DNA of 43,437 nucleotides, taken from contig JASMAS010000001.1 in NCBI GenBank assembly GCA_030754235.1, positions 1-43,437 of the forward strand. The letters run 5' to 3'. The stretch is from Litorilituus sp. (GTDB lineage: Bacteria > Pseudomonadota > Gammaproteobacteria > Enterobacterales > Alteromonadaceae). The translations under genes and the position numbers were made by a program. A model generated the notes under the pieces. That model searched no databases, was not told the DNA's origin, and saw only the letters and a list, made by a program, of their open reading frames with translations. Positions 33,404 through 42,569 of this stretch are shown here, in pieces. Positions within the stretch are counted from its first letter, which is position 1. Each line of letters begins with the position of its first letter.

Positions 33404-35746
33404 TTAGAATTCAGCTTGGACACTGATGCTAAAGTGGCGAGGAGTACCAATCTCTGCTTGCCCGTCTGCATTTCTAGCTCCTGCAACAGAAATAAAGTTC
33501 TCAATGTATTGTTTATCAAGTAGGTTATGTGCTTGTAACCAAACTTTATAATTGCTCCATTCGTAACCAACTTGCCCATTGATTAGCACACGAGAATCAT
33601 TTTCTGGCTCATGTTGTGGGTCAAAATTTGGAATGATAGCGAATGGATTAGTAAATGGCACAGAAGCATCTGCGTAGTTGGTATTTAGGTTTAAATACAC
33701 ACCATTATCAAAGTGATAGCTAGTAGCAATATTTGCGGTCCATTTAGGCGCATCAGCGAAAGGTCTTCCGGTTAATACAATATCTTTACCTTGGGTATTA
33801 AATTCAAAATCAGTAAACTCAGTTTTAGCATAGCCTATACCTCCTGAAATTGACCAGTTGTCTGACGGGAAGTAAAACACCTCTGTTTCAAAACCTTTTA
33901 CCGTTGATGCACCAGCATTACGGGTTTCAACATCATATTGGTTACCAGATAACTGAACATTTATTTGTTGGTCTTTCCAATCTAAGTAAAACATGTTTAC
34001 GTTAACCACTAAGCTATTTTCTAACCAAGTTGACCTAAATGATAATTCATAGTTGTCAGTATATTCAGGCTCATATGCATACACTCTGGCTGTGGCAGTA
34101 TTTGAGCTAACACCACCAGAACGGTAGCCTTTTTGGTAAATGAAGCTGGTTGTTATATCGCTGGTAAAATGATAACTAAGACCAAGCTTAGGTAAAAAAG
34201 CGCTAAAATCTTCATCTATAAGTGGTTGTTGTTGAGAGGCTGATTGAGCTTGAGCATAGAGGTTAGCATTTAAACCCGTAATTAGTTGAGCAAGCATTGG
34301 GTTAACTGCTGCATAGTCTATGGGGTTTGGAAGTAAGTGTGCATTATCTATACTATAAATGCTGGCATCTTTATTTTCTTGGCTTTCTCGGTCATAACGA
34401 AAGCCCATAATGATATCTATATTGTCATTAAGCGTATAAGTGGCGTCAGCAAATAGTGCTGCAGTGTTAACCGTATTTGTATAGTGAACTTGTGTTCCTA
34501 GGCGAACAGGATCCACGGGTGCGTATATGCCAAGTACTTGGTCAGCTAACGCTTGATGTAAACCAAGACCGCCGAACTGAGTTGGAGCGGTTAGTAATGT
34601 TGGCACACCTAATTGATTTAGGGTAATAGCTCGTCCTCCAGAGGATTGATCATCAACATCTAAATCTGAGTAATATAGCCCTACTACACCTTTGAACGCT
34701 TCATATTCAAAAGTAAGTCGTAGTTCTTGACTAAAGGTAATATCAAGACGGTCATCGGTTAACGTGGAAATTGGCTCAGGAGTTACGTCTCCGTCCCAAT
34801 TATAACCATAGCTAGCTTCGTTATAGGTTGTGATTGAGTCCAAAAGCCAAGCATCATTTATTTCTTGACTTAATTCTAGCGTATAAATGTCGGTATCTGT
34901 CTGTTCAAAAATAGGTTCGTCAACAGCGATGGTGCGGGGACCTTTAGCGCTGTTAGTAAATGCCCACTTGGCGCCAATTTGGCCTTCATCATGTGTGTAA
35001 GTAAAAAGAGCTGAAAAATCTTCAATAAAACTTGGCTCCCAAAGCAGCTTTACGCGATAATTTTCATTTTCTTCAGCATCTGAGTTTTCTTGGCGAGTGA
35101 TGTTGTAGTTGTAGCCGTCAAAATCAGATTTTTCAGCACTAAATCTAAAGGCTAATTGATCTTCAATTAAAGCCCCACCGCCTGCAAGCGCAAATTCTTT
35201 TTGCCCTTTTTCACCCAAGGTTACTTTTGCTTTTGCATTCCACTCATAGCTCGGATCTTGTGAGCGAATAACAATTGCCCCCCCTAAAGCATTACGACCT
35301 TGAATTGTTGATTGCGGGCCTCGAAATATTTCAACCTGATTAACGTCCCAAAGTGATATTTGACCAGTTCTAACCATTCTAAACGGTAGAGGAGCCCCAT
35401 CAAAATAAACGCTGGTTAGATAGCTATTACCACCGCCGGAAACATTAAATGAGTCGATGCCTCGAATGGTAAAACCTTGGTTGGTACCACCATGTACATT
35501 CGGTATATGTTGGAATAAATCTGTAGGAGTAGAAACATTAAGTTTTTCCAAATTATTTGCTGTAATGACAGCGACACTGTTAACTGTTTCCTGTAAAGAG
35601 CGATCTATTTTTTGCCCTGTTACGGTAATTTTTTCAACGTCTTGCGCTAAACTAGCATCATCAAATTGAGCAAAAGTTAAAGATGAGACAGGTATAGCTG
35701 CAAATATCGCCACGTTAATAGCGCGAGAAAGAAGAGTGATTTTCAT
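33404..35746 (-). CDS. TonB-dependent ferric-chelate receptor 1
   Basis: Outer-membrane importer of 780 residues. The ATG at 35746 is used; a TTG four codons earlier is in frame but has no site. Signal peptide ends near LTFAQ. Plug motifs: EKITVTGQKIDRSLQETVNS (TonB-box region), LFQHIPNVHG, FTIRGIDSF, VEIFRGPQSTIQGRNALGGA. The barrel ends with RHFSISVQAEF, a C-terminal Phe. The sequence is of the FecA/pesticin-like, GRNALGG type common for siderophore receptors in Alteromonadales. It diverges from the DUF3325-DUF3649-PepSY operon across a Fur-box-like palindrome, so iron-repressed co-expression is expected. Ligand unknown. Confidence 0.9.
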   Translation of the reverse strand: MKITLLSRAINVAIFAAIPVSSLTFAQFDDASLAQDVEKITVTGQKIDRSLQETVNSVAVITANNLEKLNVSTPTDLFQHIPNVHGGTNQGFTIRGIDSFNVSGGGNSYLTSVYFDGAPLPFRMVRTGQISLWDVNQVEIFRGPQSTIQGRNALGGAIVIRSQDPSYEWNAKAKVTLGEKGQKEFALAGGGALIEDQLAFRFSAEKSDFDGYNYNITRQENSDAEENENYRVKLLWEPSFIEDFSALFTYTHDEGQIGAKWAFTNSAKGPRTIAVDEPIFEQTDTDIYTLELSQEINDAWLLDSITTYNEASYGYNWDGDVTPEPISTLTDDRLDITFSQELRLTFEYEAFKGVVGLYYSDLDVDDQSSGGRAITLNQLGVPTLLTAPTQFGGLGLHQALADQVLGIYAPVDPVRLGTQVHYTNTVNTAALFADATYTLNDNIDIIMGFRYDRESQENKDASIYSIDNAHLLPNPIDYAAVNPMLAQLITGLNANLYAQAQSASQQQPLIDEDFSAFLPKLGLSYHFTSDITTSFIYQKGYRSGGVSSNTATARVYAYEPEYTDNYELSFRSTWLENSLVVNVNMFYLDWKDQQINVQLSGNQYDVETRNAGASTVKGFETEVFYFPSDNWSISGGIGYAKTEFTDFEFNTQGKDIVLTGRPFADAPKWTANIATSYHFDNGVYLNLNTNYADASVPFTNPFAIIPNFDPQHEPENDSRVLINGQVGYEWSNYKVWLQAHNLLDKQYIENFISVAGARNADGQAEIGTPRHFSISVQAEF

Positions 35747-35772
35747 AATATAATCCAAAAAATAAAAAAATA

Positions 35773-35803
35773 AACACTAATGATACTCATTGTCATTAGT
35801 GTT
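35773..35803. promoter_or_regulatory. Fur-box-like palindrome
   Basis: Perfect 11-base arms AACACTAATGA and TCATTAGTGTT around nine bases. The core resembles the Fur consensus (GATAATGATAATCATTATC): AATGATACTCATTGTCATT. It sits between receptor 1 and the divergent DUF3325 operon and should control both. Confidence 0.8.
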
Positions 35804-35901
35804 AGTATTTTATCAATATCTGCGCTGGTATGACTAGCATTTTTAGGTTAACATCAGCCAATATCAATATAGGCCATTATTATTTAAGGAGTTTTCTATT
35901 T

Positions 35902-36213
35902 ATGTTACTAGCTGTTTTGTGTGTTTGGCTAGGATGTGCGTTTGTTTTTGTGAGCTCTAGGCAGCAAAAATTACTGACAATGAATATTAGAAAAGAAATT
36001 GCTTGGCCAATTTTTACCGTATTGCTATGTCTTGCTACTTATCTATTTTCTCTTCATTATTTATTCGTAGTCGCTTGTTTACTGAGCTTGGCTAATGTCA
36101 TGGTCGTTTGGCTATTAATGATATTCAGTCAAGGACATTTTACTATTTCCATATCAAAATTATTGGTTATCGGCACTTCATTTTCTGTTGTTTCATACTG
36201 GTTAGGGGGGTAA
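35902..36213 (+). CDS. Small membrane protein, DUF3325-like
   Basis: A 103-residue protein with three membrane spans. The ATG at 35902 has AAGGAG ten bases upstream; earlier in-frame Met codons do not. LAVLCVWLGCAFVFVSSRQQ at the start, a span near 40-60 and one near 80-100 fit the DUF3325 family, found beside PepSY and DUF3649 genes in siderophore loci. Molecular function unknown. First gene of a three-gene operon. Confidence 0.6.
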   Translation: MLLAVLCVWLGCAFVFVSSRQQKLLTMNIRKEIAWPIFTVLLCLATYLFSLHYLFVVACLLSLANVMVVWLLMIFSQGHFTISISKLLVIGTSFSVVSYWLGG

Positions 36214-36218
36214 TTATT

Positions 36219-36470
36219 ATGTGGGGAAAATCTTTTGCCGCTATTATTGGTGGCTGTTTTTTATCAGTTTCAATTATGTTAAATCTAAATCAAATTCTAC
36301 CGGTTGAAATAGGTATTAGGTTATTGGTGGGTTTGTTAATTTCCTTTCCTATTTGGGTTGCCGTTATGGTGTGGTGCTATGCAAGCGAAAGCACTAAGCA
36401 GGCGTGGTTACGTTGCTTAGGTTTACTGGCTGTTTCAGGCAGCATAAATGCTGTATTTATGGTGATATAG
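36219..36470 (+). CDS. Small membrane protein, DUF3649-like
   Basis: An 83-residue protein with two to three membrane spans (about 3-25, 30-52, 62-82). A GGGGGG stretch lies 8-13 bases before the ATG. The pattern of FAAIIGGCFLSVS, a Pro-containing LPVE loop and WVAVMVWCYA fits DUF3649, a family annotated as iron-uptake-linked. Stop and next start are adjacent (TAG ATG). Likely a helper of the PepSY protein. Confidence 0.65.
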   Translation: MWGKSFAAIIGGCFLSVSIMLNLNQILPVEIGIRLLVGLLISFPIWVAVMVWCYASESTKQAWLRCLGLLAVSGSINAVFMVI

Positions 36471-38027
36471 ATGTTATCAAAAGTATTTTTAAAACGAATA
36501 ACAGATGCTCATAGCTGGCTTGGTTTAATTATTTCAGGCTTATTATTTACCATTTTTTTCTGTGGTTCTATTGCTATTTATCGAGCAGAAATCACCCAAT
36601 GGGCAGTTCAGCCTCATTATAATTTTTCTGAAGGAAATGCTTTGCCTCTGAGTGAAATTATAAAAAAAGCTATTGAGGGGCAACATTTTGATGCTAAAGA
36701 GCATTTGTCACTGATTTTACCTACTGAGCAAAAGCCTTATTACAGTGCTTACATTGACGTAGTGCATGAGGTTGGTGAAAAAGACTATGTTAGTTTTATT
36801 ATTGACCCTGTCTCAGGTGAAAAACTAAACCATGTTGAGCAATTTTTCCTCGCAGATTTTATTTACAAATTGCATTATGACCTTAATTTTAAAGCAGGTA
36901 GTTATATTATTGGCTTTGTGACCTTGTTTTTCTTTTTTGCGTTAATCTCGGGGATTTTAATTCATGCAAAAAAACTCATAGCTAGCTTTTTCAAATATAG
37001 AACAGATCAAACAAAGCGCAGTAAGTTATTGGATATGCACAATGTTATTGGTGTGATGACCCTACCTTTTACCTTAATGTATGCTATTAGTGGTTTGATA
37101 TTTAATTTAGTGATCATCTATCAAATTGCTTTTGCCTTAGTTTTATATAAAGGTGATCAGCAAGCATTACTTGATGATGCGGGTTATGTAGCCATTAAAC
37201 CTGTCTGGAAAGATAAGCCTTGGCAAGACCCTGCTATAGACAAAGTATTTAATGAAATATCCACCAGAGAAAATTACCAAGCTAGCTTTGTTCGTATGTA
37301 TAACTATGGTGATGAGAGTGCGATTATGCATATTAGCGGTACCATGGCGCAGCAGATTGGTGGCCGTTTTGATATCGCAACAGAACTAACGACTCTCAAT
37401 GAAACCGTTGTCAACGATCCTATTAATAGCAATGTAGTGAGAAAAGGTTTACAAGTTGTCGCTAATTTACACTTTGGCAACTATGCTGGTTATGATTTAA
37501 GGTTGCTTTACTTTGTTATGGGTATTGGGGTTTGTGTGCTTATAGTAGCGGGTAATTTATTATGGATAGACAAAAAAGCTCGACAACGAGTGAGTTCATC
37601 TAGAGCAATTAAAATTGCTAACGCTTACACTCTAACATCTACAGCGGGCGTTATCCTCGCCACTATAGTTGCTTTTATTTTAGAGCGCGTATTACCCATT
37701 GATCTTAACGATAGACATTTAGTTCTAATATATAGTTTTATAGGCTCTTTAATTATGTCAGCTATTTATGCTGCTATGATTGATAACATAAAGTGCTGCT
37801 TAGCGAATTTATTAAAAGCAAGTGGCTTTATTGGTTTAGCTTTAGTGCTTTATGATGGTATTTTTTATTTTAATAAAATCATTACTCTGGCATACGATAG
37901 CTTAACAACAGCTTTATGGACAGATGGAAGTATTTTATTGCTCTCCTTATTTAGCTTACATATATCAAGAAGTTTGAAATTTCGGGAGCAACAGAAAATA
38001 GAACTTACCCAAGCGGTACCAAGCTAA
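36471..38027 (+). CDS. PepSY-associated transmembrane protein 1
   Basis: Inner-membrane protein of 518 residues of the PepSY_TM family. First span about 17-38 with AHSWLGLIISGLLF, a periplasmic PepSY-like domain, spans around 145-165 and 195-220 (MHNVIGVMTLPFTLMYAISG), a second periplasmic segment, LHFGNYAGYDLRLLYFVMG and C-terminal spans. Relatives near siderophore receptors (FoxB/FegB-like) are thought to help reduce or release iron from siderophores at the inner membrane; conserved His residues in the spans (HSWLG, MHNV, LHFG) could bind heme. Last gene of the operon, followed by a hairpin. Confidence 0.85.
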   Translation: MLSKVFLKRITDAHSWLGLIISGLLFTIFFCGSIAIYRAEITQWAVQPHYNFSEGNALPLSEIIKKAIEGQHFDAKEHLSLILPTEQKPYYSAYIDVVHEVGEKDYVSFIIDPVSGEKLNHVEQFFLADFIYKLHYDLNFKAGSYIIGFVTLFFFFALISGILIHAKKLIASFFKYRTDQTKRSKLLDMHNVIGVMTLPFTLMYAISGLIFNLVIIYQIAFALVLYKGDQQALLDDAGYVAIKPVWKDKPWQDPAIDKVFNEISTRENYQASFVRMYNYGDESAIMHISGTMAQQIGGRFDIATELTTLNETVVNDPINSNVVRKGLQVVANLHFGNYAGYDLRLLYFVMGIGVCVLIVAGNLLWIDKKARQRVSSSRAIKIANAYTLTSTAGVILATIVAFILERVLPIDLNDRHLVLIYSFIGSLIMSAIYAAMIDNIKCCLANLLKASGFIGLALVLYDGIFYFNKIITLAYDSLTTALWTDGSILLLSLFSLHISRSLKFREQQKIELTQAVPS

Positions 38028-38048
38028 TATTAATATCCTCCTTATTAA

Positions 38049-38081
38049 AAAATAGTTTCAGCAATGTGCTGGAGCTATTTT
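38049..38081 (+). terminator. Hairpin terminator after PepSY gene 1
   Basis: Fifteen-base arms (AAAATAG-TTTCAGCA and TGCTGGAG-CTATTTT, two G-T pairs and one mismatch) around ATG. Confidence 0.6.
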
Positions 38082-38139
38082 ATCAATCGCTACGAGCTAG
38101 ACTCCCCGTCAATGCCAATAAAGAAAAAGATTTACCCTT

Positions 38140-38228
38140 GTTAAGTTTTTGGTAAGCGCGAGTCCAGTATATCAGTATTAAAAAATCCTAGCATTTACAT
38201 TTTATTTGTAACAAATGTAAAAACACTT
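38140..38228 (+). repeat. Leader segment matching 33193-33281
   Basis: Partner copy of the diverged repeat at 33193. It directly precedes the Fur-box-like site of receptor 2. Confidence 0.55.
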
Positions 38229-38242
38229 TAATATCCACGTAC

Positions 38243-38263
38243 AAATGATAATAATTCGCATTA
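38243..38263. promoter_or_regulatory. Fur-box-like site before receptor 2
   Basis: AATGATAATAATTCGCATT closely follows the Fur consensus in its left half and keeps CATT at the right. It lies about 30 bases before the receptor start. Confidence 0.7.
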
Positions 38264-38292
38264 GTATTTTGTTTTGTTACGTAAGGTATATT

Positions 38293-40431
38293 ATGAAAGT
38301 TGTAAATTTAAGCAAAGGCCCTAGCCCTATTGCTCTTGCAATAGCGTTTGCTATTGCTTCTTCGACGGCTCTGGCCAATGAGAAAAATACAGAGACAGAT
38401 GATAGCTCAGTAGAAAAAATTACCATCGTTGGCGCAACTACCAACTCTTTTATTACACCAGAAGAATTAGAAAATTATCAAGCTAATGATCTTGAGGATA
38501 TTTTCCGTTCAACTCCTGCTGTAACTGTAGGGGGCTCTTTAGGCATTGTACAAAAAATTTATGTACGTGGTTTAGAAGACTCAATGGTTAACGTTACCGT
38601 TGATGGTGCGCCGCAAACGAGTACTCTATTTCATCATATTGGACGTGTTTCAATTGAGCCTGAGTTATTGCGTAGCGTAGAGGTTCAAGCAGGTGCAGGT
38701 GAAGCAACAGCGGGCAGTGGCTCAGTTGGTGGTGCTATTCGTTTTAAAACTAAAACGGCACAAGACATGCTTAAAGGTAATGAAAAGTTCGGTGGTTTTG
38801 TTAAAGCAAATTACTTTTCAAACAGTGGTCACAAAGAGAGTGTATCACTTTATGGTAAGGTGACCGATTCAGTAAGCGTTTTAGCTTCTTATGTCAATAT
38901 TAACCGTGACAATATGGAAGATGGTGATGGCAAGAAGCTTGAAGGTACCGCGGCTGATCAGACCCTAGCTTTTGTTAAGCTTAATGCCGAACTTACAGAT
39001 AACCAATCTATCACGTTAAGTTATGAAAACCGAAAAGAAGAAGGTGAATTTGCTAAGCAAACTAACTGGGCACCACTTGAAGGCGCACCTTTATTTAGCT
39101 CTTGGGGTGAACGCGAAACTTTGGTGCTAAACCATACTTGGTATTTAAGTGATTTAGTTAACCTTGAAACATCACTTTATCAAACGGAATCATCTTTTAA
39201 ACGTGAGTTATATACATGGGACGCCTCAATTCAAACCACTGGTTTTGATATTCGCAACACCAGTGAGCTAGCTGACCACTCAATAACTTATGGTATTGAA
39301 CAAAAAAATGACAAAGTAAACGCGCAATCTTATGCTGACTTTGGCGGTGTTTCTGATGAGGAAGGTACTGTAACTGGGGTTTATGCACAAGATCACTGGC
39401 AAATTACTGATGACTTAATGCTTAGCGCTGGTTTGCGCTACGATGCTTACGAGCTAGATCATGTAGCACAAGAAGCAAATTGGATTAAAGTAAATGGTGA
39501 ATGGATTGTTGAAACTGATGCCAATGGTGAGCCAATTAGTACAACAAAAGCTTTTTCAATTGAAAAGCAAGACGGTTTTAGTAAAAACTTAGGCTTAAAA
39601 TATAGCCTAGCTGAAAGTTTATCACTAACAGTAGGTTATGCTGAAGCGCTACGAGGAAGGCAAGTAGCCGATGCGTTTACTGCTGGTGACATTAAAACGG
39701 TCAATGAGCATCAAGCGCCAGAAAAAGTTGAGAACACTGAGTTTGGCCTTGAGTACAACAACGGCACTTGGTTATTTGAAGCCTCTGTATATCAAAGCGT
39801 AATAAACGATATTGTTTTTGATAAGTTTAAAGGGCGAGAAGGTGTTCTTTATGAAAACATAGGTGACCTACAAAGCCAAGGTGTAGAATTAGTCGCGGGT
39901 TATCAAGGCGATAACTTTGATGTACTTATTAGTTACAATAAAAACGATGTAGAATTAAATAACACTTCATTTATCTGGCCTGATGCTAATAGCCCAACAG
40001 GCTTTAAAACAGTTCAATTTGATGGTATTGATTTAGCCGCCTACGAATACGCTGGGCTAGGTAATGCGGTGGGCGACTCAATTAATATCAGCCTTAATTA
40101 TGAGATTAATGAGCAGATTAAGACCGGTTTTAATTTTAACTATGTTGCTGACTTAAATAATATTGAAGTGTTCCATCGTTCAATTGAGTTAGGTTGGGCT
40201 TCAAAATTAGAAACCATTAATAAGCCAGGTTATCAAATACTTGATGCCTTTGTAAGCTATGAGCCAACAGATAACCTACGTGTTGATATATCGATACAAA
40301 ATTTACTTAATGAGTCATACAGAAATCATGGTAGTGTTGGTGATTACGGCAATATTGCTGGCTATGCAATGGTCAAAGGAATTAAAGAACCAGGTCGAGA
40401 TATTCGTTTAAGTGTCTCTTATCAGTTTTAA
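38293..40431 (+). CDS. TonB-dependent ferric-chelate or heme receptor 2
   Basis: Outer-membrane importer of 712 residues. The ATG at 38293 has AAGG upstream and opens a clear signal peptide ending SSTALAN. Plug motifs: EKITIVGATTNSF, DLEDIFRSTPAVTVGG, IYVRGLEDSMVNVTVDGAPQ, SVEVQAGAGEATAGSGSVGG and AIRFKTKTAQDML. The barrel ends IRLSVSYQF with C-terminal Phe. The HHIGRVSIEPELLRSVEVQ plug is like a receptor class that includes heme/hemoglobin-type and IrgA-like proteins; the ligand cannot be fixed. A Fur-like box precedes it, a strong terminator follows, and a DUF3649-PepSY-DUF3325 operon lies downstream. Confidence 0.9.
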   Translation: MKVVNLSKGPSPIALAIAFAIASSTALANEKNTETDDSSVEKITIVGATTNSFITPEELENYQANDLEDIFRSTPAVTVGGSLGIVQKIYVRGLEDSMVNVTVDGAPQTSTLFHHIGRVSIEPELLRSVEVQAGAGEATAGSGSVGGAIRFKTKTAQDMLKGNEKFGGFVKANYFSNSGHKESVSLYGKVTDSVSVLASYVNINRDNMEDGDGKKLEGTAADQTLAFVKLNAELTDNQSITLSYENRKEEGEFAKQTNWAPLEGAPLFSSWGERETLVLNHTWYLSDLVNLETSLYQTESSFKRELYTWDASIQTTGFDIRNTSELADHSITYGIEQKNDKVNAQSYADFGGVSDEEGTVTGVYAQDHWQITDDLMLSAGLRYDAYELDHVAQEANWIKVNGEWIVETDANGEPISTTKAFSIEKQDGFSKNLGLKYSLAESLSLTVGYAEALRGRQVADAFTAGDIKTVNEHQAPEKVENTEFGLEYNNGTWLFEASVYQSVINDIVFDKFKGREGVLYENIGDLQSQGVELVAGYQGDNFDVLISYNKNDVELNNTSFIWPDANSPTGFKTVQFDGIDLAAYEYAGLGNAVGDSINISLNYEINEQIKTGFNFNYVADLNNIEVFHRSIELGWASKLETINKPGYQILDAFVSYEPTDNLRVDISIQNLLNESYRNHGSVGDYGNIAGYAMVKGIKEPGRDIRLSVSYQF

Positions 40432-40450
40432 TTTCAGTTGTTTTAAAAAT

Positions 40451-40484
40451 AAGCGCTGAGTATATGCTCAGCGCTTTTGTTTTT
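40451..40484 (+). terminator. Terminator of receptor 2
   Basis: Perfect 10-base arms AAGCGCTGAG and CTCAGCGCTT around TATATG, followed by TTGTTTTT. Confidence 0.93.
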
Positions 40485-40534
40485 ATATAATTACTACAAA
40501 TAATACCCGTAAGTTAGCGGTCAACTATCAATAA

Positions 40535-40620
40535 GGCTGAATTTTCAAGAACAAGGCGTTTGATTGAGAATAGCGAACTATTGAGATTAACAGCAACAAT
40601 GTTATTGAAATATTTAGTCC
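40535..40620. repeat. Long imperfect hairpin element, possibly a dispersed intergenic repeat
   Basis: The left half (from GGCTGAATTTTCAAGAACAA to GAGAATAG) is partly complementary to the right half (from CTATTGAG to TGTTATTGAAATATTTAGTCC), with a 4-base centre. Such decayed palindromes are typical of small non-coding dispersed elements. No second copy is in this window. Confidence 0.4.
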
Positions 40621-40695
40621 ATTTAGAATGGTCACGTATTTATTTGTATTGGTAATCAGGTGAATTATTGTCATTTATATTATGTTGGTGCTTTG

Positions 40696-40986
40696 ATGAA
40701 TTTTAGTGGGCTATATCGATTACGAGTATTGTATCGGGTATTAATTGCCACTATTGGCGGTTATTTTTTTTCTGTACTAGTTGCTATTTTACTTTCTTAT
40801 ATTTTACCTACCGAAACCAAGCATGCTATTGCGTGGTCAACCATGTTATTTTTTATCATTTATACAGGGGTAATTATGTGGGTTTTTAGTGTGCCTACTT
40901 GGCAAAAAGCCTTTTGGGGAGTATCTGTAACCTCCTTGTTTTTTACCAGTATACTTGTCGCTATAAAGTATTTGGGCGTATTATAA
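40696..40986 (+). CDS. Small membrane protein, DUF3649-like (second module)
   Basis: A 96-residue protein with three membrane spans. From MNFSGLYRLRVLYRVLIATIGG it fits DUF3649 better than its 83-residue counterpart at 36219: ATIGGYFFSVLVAILLSYILP, AIAWSTMLFFIIYTGVIMWVF. An upstream Met (40660) would add 12 residues without family match. Ribosome site weak (GGTG). Stop and PepSY start overlap by one base (TAATG). Confidence 0.7.
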   Translation: MNFSGLYRLRVLYRVLIATIGGYFFSVLVAILLSYILPTETKHAIAWSTMLFFIIYTGVIMWVFSVPTWQKAFWGVSVTSLFFTSILVAIKYLGVL

Positions 40987-42569
40987 TGAAGAGCGGTTTT
41001 CGTCAATCTATGGCGTGGTTACATACGTGGGTGGGTTTGCTAGTTAGCTGGCTTTTATATTTTATTTTTCTAACCGGAACTTTAGGCTATTTTGACAGTG
41101 AAATTGACCAATGGATGAGCCCTGAAACGCCGGTATTTCAAGTTGATGGTCGGCAGGTTATTCCTGTTGCAAGCAAGTTTTTATTAGAAAATGCTCAAAA
41201 ATCTGATCGTTGGAGGATTTACTTGCCTGTTACTCGTTCTTCATCGTATTTGTGGATTTCTTATCAAAAAAACAAAGGCAAAAGACACAGCGCCACTTTA
41301 AATCCTTATACAGGTGAAAAGTTAGTAAAGCGCTCAACGGCTGGTGGCCAAACCTTATATAAAATGCATTATCGACTGCGTTATTTACCCAGAAAAATAG
41401 CTTATTATATTGTTGGTATTTGTACCATGTTTATGCTTTTGGCTCTTGTTACAGGTGTTGTTGTACATAAAAAAATCTTCAAAGATTTTTTTACCTTTAG
41501 GCGCGGTAAAAAACCCTCCTCATGGTTAGATGGGCACAATGCTTTAAGTGTAATGTCTTTACCTTTTCATTTTATGATAACGCTATCTGGCTTACTGATG
41601 TTGTTGTACACACTAATGCCGCTTGTGATCAATGCCCATTATGGCTTTGAGAAAGACGCAAGAACTCAATTCTTTAATGATTATTTTCCTCGTGGTGAAG
41701 CTAGTGAACCGACAGGTGTTTCAGCAGAGATGTTAAGCCTTGAAATACTATATGATAAAGCGCAACAGCTTGTTGGCAAAGACAACATTATCAGTTTTTC
41801 AATCACAGCAGTAAATGATGTGAATGCGCAGGCAAAATTTAATTTAATTCATAAAAAACCATCAGACAGTGAAGCCTCTATTGTATTAAATGCAATAACC
41901 GGTGAGTTAATTAGTAAAAACTTGCAAGAAAAAGGATCAAAATCTTTTTATCACATATTATTAGCATTACATGAAGGGCTTTTTGCGAATACTAGCTTAA
42001 GATGGTTGTATTTTTTATCAGGCATATTAGGCACAGGTATGATCGCTTCTGGTATGATTTTGTGGACAGTCAAGCGACGAAATAAGGCGAAAAAGAATGG
42101 CGGAGGTAATTTAGGTTATCGAATGACTGAAGGTATAAACGTCGCAAGTATTATTGGTTTACCAATCGCTATTGGTGCTTATTTTTTAGCAAATCGACTA
42201 CTGCCACTAGACATAGCAGAGCGCGCCGCATGGGAAATCAATTGCTTATTTATTGTTTGGGGACTGATGACGATACACGGCATTTTACGTGCTATCTTTA
42301 AATCGGCAGACAATGCTTGGGTTGAACAATTAAATTTAGCTGCAGCGGTATTTTTATTGATACCTTTGATAAGTACTATTACCGCTCCCAAAAATCTTTT
42401 TACCAGTTTGGTAGAAACTAACTGGGTGTTCATCAGCATTGAAATAATATCGTTACTTGTGGCCTTTAGCTGTTTGTTTCTAGCTAGATACTTAGCTAAA
42501 TTGTTTCGCTTTGAATTAGTGAACGATTTAGGGACTAAGCCTACTGTAGTGCCTAGAGAACATAATTGA
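40986..42569 (+). CDS. PepSY-associated transmembrane protein 2
   Basis: Inner-membrane PepSY_TM protein of 527 residues, the counterpart of the protein at 36471. Conserved features: AWLHTWVGLLVSWLLYFIFL in the first span, HYRLRYLPRKIAYYIVG, GHNALSVMSLPFHFMITLSG, LLALHEGLFANTSLRWLYFLSG and four C-terminal spans. His residues recur in the spans as in heme- or metal-handling membrane proteins. Similarity to copy 1 is clear in layout but modest in sequence, so they are old paralogues or separate acquisitions. It overlaps DUF3649 by one base and DUF3325 by one base (TGATG). Confidence 0.85.
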   Translation: MKSGFRQSMAWLHTWVGLLVSWLLYFIFLTGTLGYFDSEIDQWMSPETPVFQVDGRQVIPVASKFLLENAQKSDRWRIYLPVTRSSSYLWISYQKNKGKRHSATLNPYTGEKLVKRSTAGGQTLYKMHYRLRYLPRKIAYYIVGICTMFMLLALVTGVVVHKKIFKDFFTFRRGKKPSSWLDGHNALSVMSLPFHFMITLSGLLMLLYTLMPLVINAHYGFEKDARTQFFNDYFPRGEASEPTGVSAEMLSLEILYDKAQQLVGKDNIISFSITAVNDVNAQAKFNLIHKKPSDSEASIVLNAITGELISKNLQEKGSKSFYHILLALHEGLFANTSLRWLYFLSGILGTGMIASGMILWTVKRRNKAKKNGGGNLGYRMTEGINVASIIGLPIAIGAYFLANRLLPLDIAERAAWEINCLFIVWGLMTIHGILRAIFKSADNAWVEQLNLAAAVFLLIPLISTITAPKNLFTSLVETNWVFISIEIISLLVAFSCLFLARYLAKLFRFELVNDLGTKPTVVPREHN

